Shown here in pieces: positions 6,778 through 7,604 of a DNA stretch of 7,604 bases. The stretch comes from a bacterium (GTDB lineage Bacteria > Krumholzibacteriota > Krumholzibacteriia > LZORAL124-64-63), in contig JAUVBS010000088.1 in NCBI GenBank assembly GCA_030591105.1, forward strand, positions 1 to 7,604. Direction: 5' to 3'. Every line of letters starts with the position of its first letter. The stretch's first letter is position 1. The notes beneath the pieces are model-generated. The model had not been told where the DNA came from and searched no databases. It was given only the letters and a program-made list of their open reading frames with translations. A program made the translations under genes and the position numbers.

Positions 6778-7603
6778 GCACCACGGCGAACTTACCGACC
6801 GTCCGGCTGCCGGCCACGTCGAGGACAACCCAGTACACACCGCCGCCGACAGTCCCGCCGCCGCGGCCGTTCAGATCCCAGGCGACCTCGTTGAACTCTC
6901 CATCGGGGGTGACGACGCCCAGATCTCGTTCGTATACGCTCTGTCCGCGGGCGTCGACGATGCGCAAATGCACCGGCTCAGCAACATCGAGGTAGTAGCG
7001 AACGACGACGTAGCTCCGGCAGGGGTTCGGGTAGACGAGTTTCACTCCGACCTGTTTCGGGTCAGGAGCCGGAGCCGACGCCGATACCCAGTAGACCCAC
7101 CGCTGCGGATCGAGGGTCACGCTGTCAACGGCGCCAGCCAGGTCGAAGACTTGCTGCGTGCTGACGGTGGCCAGCGGTACGGTGACCGTGGTGTCGCCGG
7201 CGCTGGTGGTAACCTGCACCGGGTAGACGTTGTCGAAGAGCTGTGTCTGTACCTGCTGCAGGTGGATCTGCAGGCGGGTGCCGGCGCCGCGGGGTCCATC
7301 GCTCACCGTATGTTGCATCCACACACGAGGGACCGCTTCGGTGGTCAACCAGGGCTCGAAGAACGCCGTCAGGTCTTCACCGGCGAACTCGCTGGCCAAG
7401 GCGACGAAATCAGCGGTGGTCACGGTGTTGTACGGACGGCCGTCGTCGTTGGTCCAGGCGTGTAGCAGCGCGAAGAAATCCGCGTCGCCGAGCCGGCCGC
7501 GCAGCATGTGCAGAATCCACGCCCCCTTGGTATAGACCACCGGCTGGAGCACCGGTGAGGGATCGTAGACCGGCCCGAACGCATTCCAGTGAAACGGGTT
7601 GGC
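6773..7603 (-). CDS. Secreted M1-family (gluzincin) metallopeptidase, C-terminal part with FlgD-like/'YPNP' tail domain; 5'-truncated by window edge
   Basis: The minus-strand frame stays open to the right edge (it begins ANPFHWNAFGPVYDPSP before a GTG that is probably not the start), so 276 C-terminal residues are visible. M1 enzymes are zinc aminopeptidases; the zinc-binding HExxH and GAMEN motifs would lie upstream, outside the window. In the visible numbering, VVYTKGAWILHMLR (~22-35) carries the M1 tyrosine (Tyr24) equivalent to the transition-state-stabilising Tyr of PYEKG in leukotriene A4 hydrolase. YNTVTTADFVALASEFAG and LTAFFEPWLT (~58-87) form the usual end of the helical M1 domain. 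A beta-sandwich region (~97-172) follows, then a short Ala/Pro linker (SASAPAPDPK). The last ~90 residues are a FlgD-like Ig domain with VYPNP (~190-194), VAWDLNGRGGGTVGGGVYW and the final VGKFAVVH. Such tails often mark exported proteins in FCB-group bacteria, some sorted by type IX secretion; whether this one is a sorting signal is inference. The promoter lies off the window. Confidence 0.85.
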   Translation of the reverse strand, partial: ANPFHWNAFGPVYDPSPVLQPVVYTKGAWILHMLRGRLGDADFFALLHAWTNDDGRPYNTVTTADFVALASEFAGEDLTAFFEPWLTTEAVPRVWMQHTVSDGPRGAGTRLQIHLQQVQTQLFDNVYPVQVTTSAGDTTVTVPLATVSTQQVFDLAGAVDSVTLDPQRWVYWVSASAPAPDPKQVGVKLVYPNPCRSYVVVRYYLDVAEPVHLRIVDARGQSVYERDLGVVTPDGEFNEVAWDLNGRGGGTVGGGVYWVVLDVAGSRTVGKFAVVH

Positions 7604-7604
7604 C

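Noticed and set aside
6776..7465. A 229-codon plus-strand open frame opposite the M1 peptidase
   Set aside because: The minus strand carries clear M1 and FlgD-like motifs over the same bases; the plus-strand translation shows no family features and no ribosome-binding site was seen.
7550..7552. GTG on the minus strand as the true start of the peptidase gene
   Set aside because: The frame continues upstream to the window edge with M1-like sequence (FHWNAFGPVYDPSP), and the catalytic zinc domain must lie further upstream, so the gene is truncated by the window.
1..7604. Search by eye for tRNA or rRNA genes, CRISPR arrays, insertion sequences and attachment sites
   Set aside because: Nothing was seen: coding sequence fills nearly the whole window, the only gap over 20 bp is 989-1153, and no terminal inverted repeats, transposase motifs or regularly spaced repeats were found.

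Overview
The window reads as a GC-rich Gram-negative (diderm) bacterial chromosome segment. It holds two complete genes and two genes cut by the window edges. Order: the 3' part of a gatD-like amidotransferase/asparaginase gene (+), a 165-bp intergenic region with a good sigma70-type promoter, tamA (+), tamB (+), then the 3' part of a secreted M1-family metallopeptidase gene (-) that converges on tamB. The outer-membrane TamA/TamB pair shows that the cell has an outer membrane. The C-terminal FlgD-like/'YPNP' domain on the M1 peptidase is typical of the FCB superphylum and related candidate phyla (for example Eisenbacteria-, Krumholzibacteria- or Latescibacteria-like lineages). That placement is an inference from domain style and base composition, not from a marker gene.

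Region by region. Bases 2-988 encode the C-terminal ~328 residues of a protein whose best match from memory is GatD, the glutaminase/asparaginase-like subunit of the GatDE Glu-tRNA(Gln) amidotransferase, a family best known from archaea. Bases 989-1153 hold a promoter (TTGGCA, 16-nt spacer, TATTAT), a short hairpin over its -35 box, and a Shine-Dalgarno sequence. Bases 1154-3160 encode an Omp85-family protein with three POTRA domains and a 16-strand-type barrel (TamA). After 14 bp, with its own AGGAG, bases 3175-6765 encode a TamB/DUF490 protein anchored in the inner membrane. Bases 6773-7603 (minus) encode the C-terminal part of an M1 peptidase with a FlgD-like tail.

TamA and TamB form a compact two-gene operon and should work as one envelope-spanning module: TamB anchored in the inner membrane bridges the periplasm to the TamA barrel in the outer membrane, where the module helps outer-membrane protein assembly and/or lipid transport. 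The GatD and M1 genes look functionally unrelated to it. tamB and the M1 gene end only 7 bp apart, and both stop codons lie inside one perfect 7-bp stem.

I found no mobile element, CRISPR array, RNA gene or clearly new multi-gene system. The points most worth a second look are the archaeal-type GatD in a diderm bacterium with an altered C-terminal motif, the shared stop-codon palindrome, and a nested inverted repeat inside a proline-rich linker of TamB.
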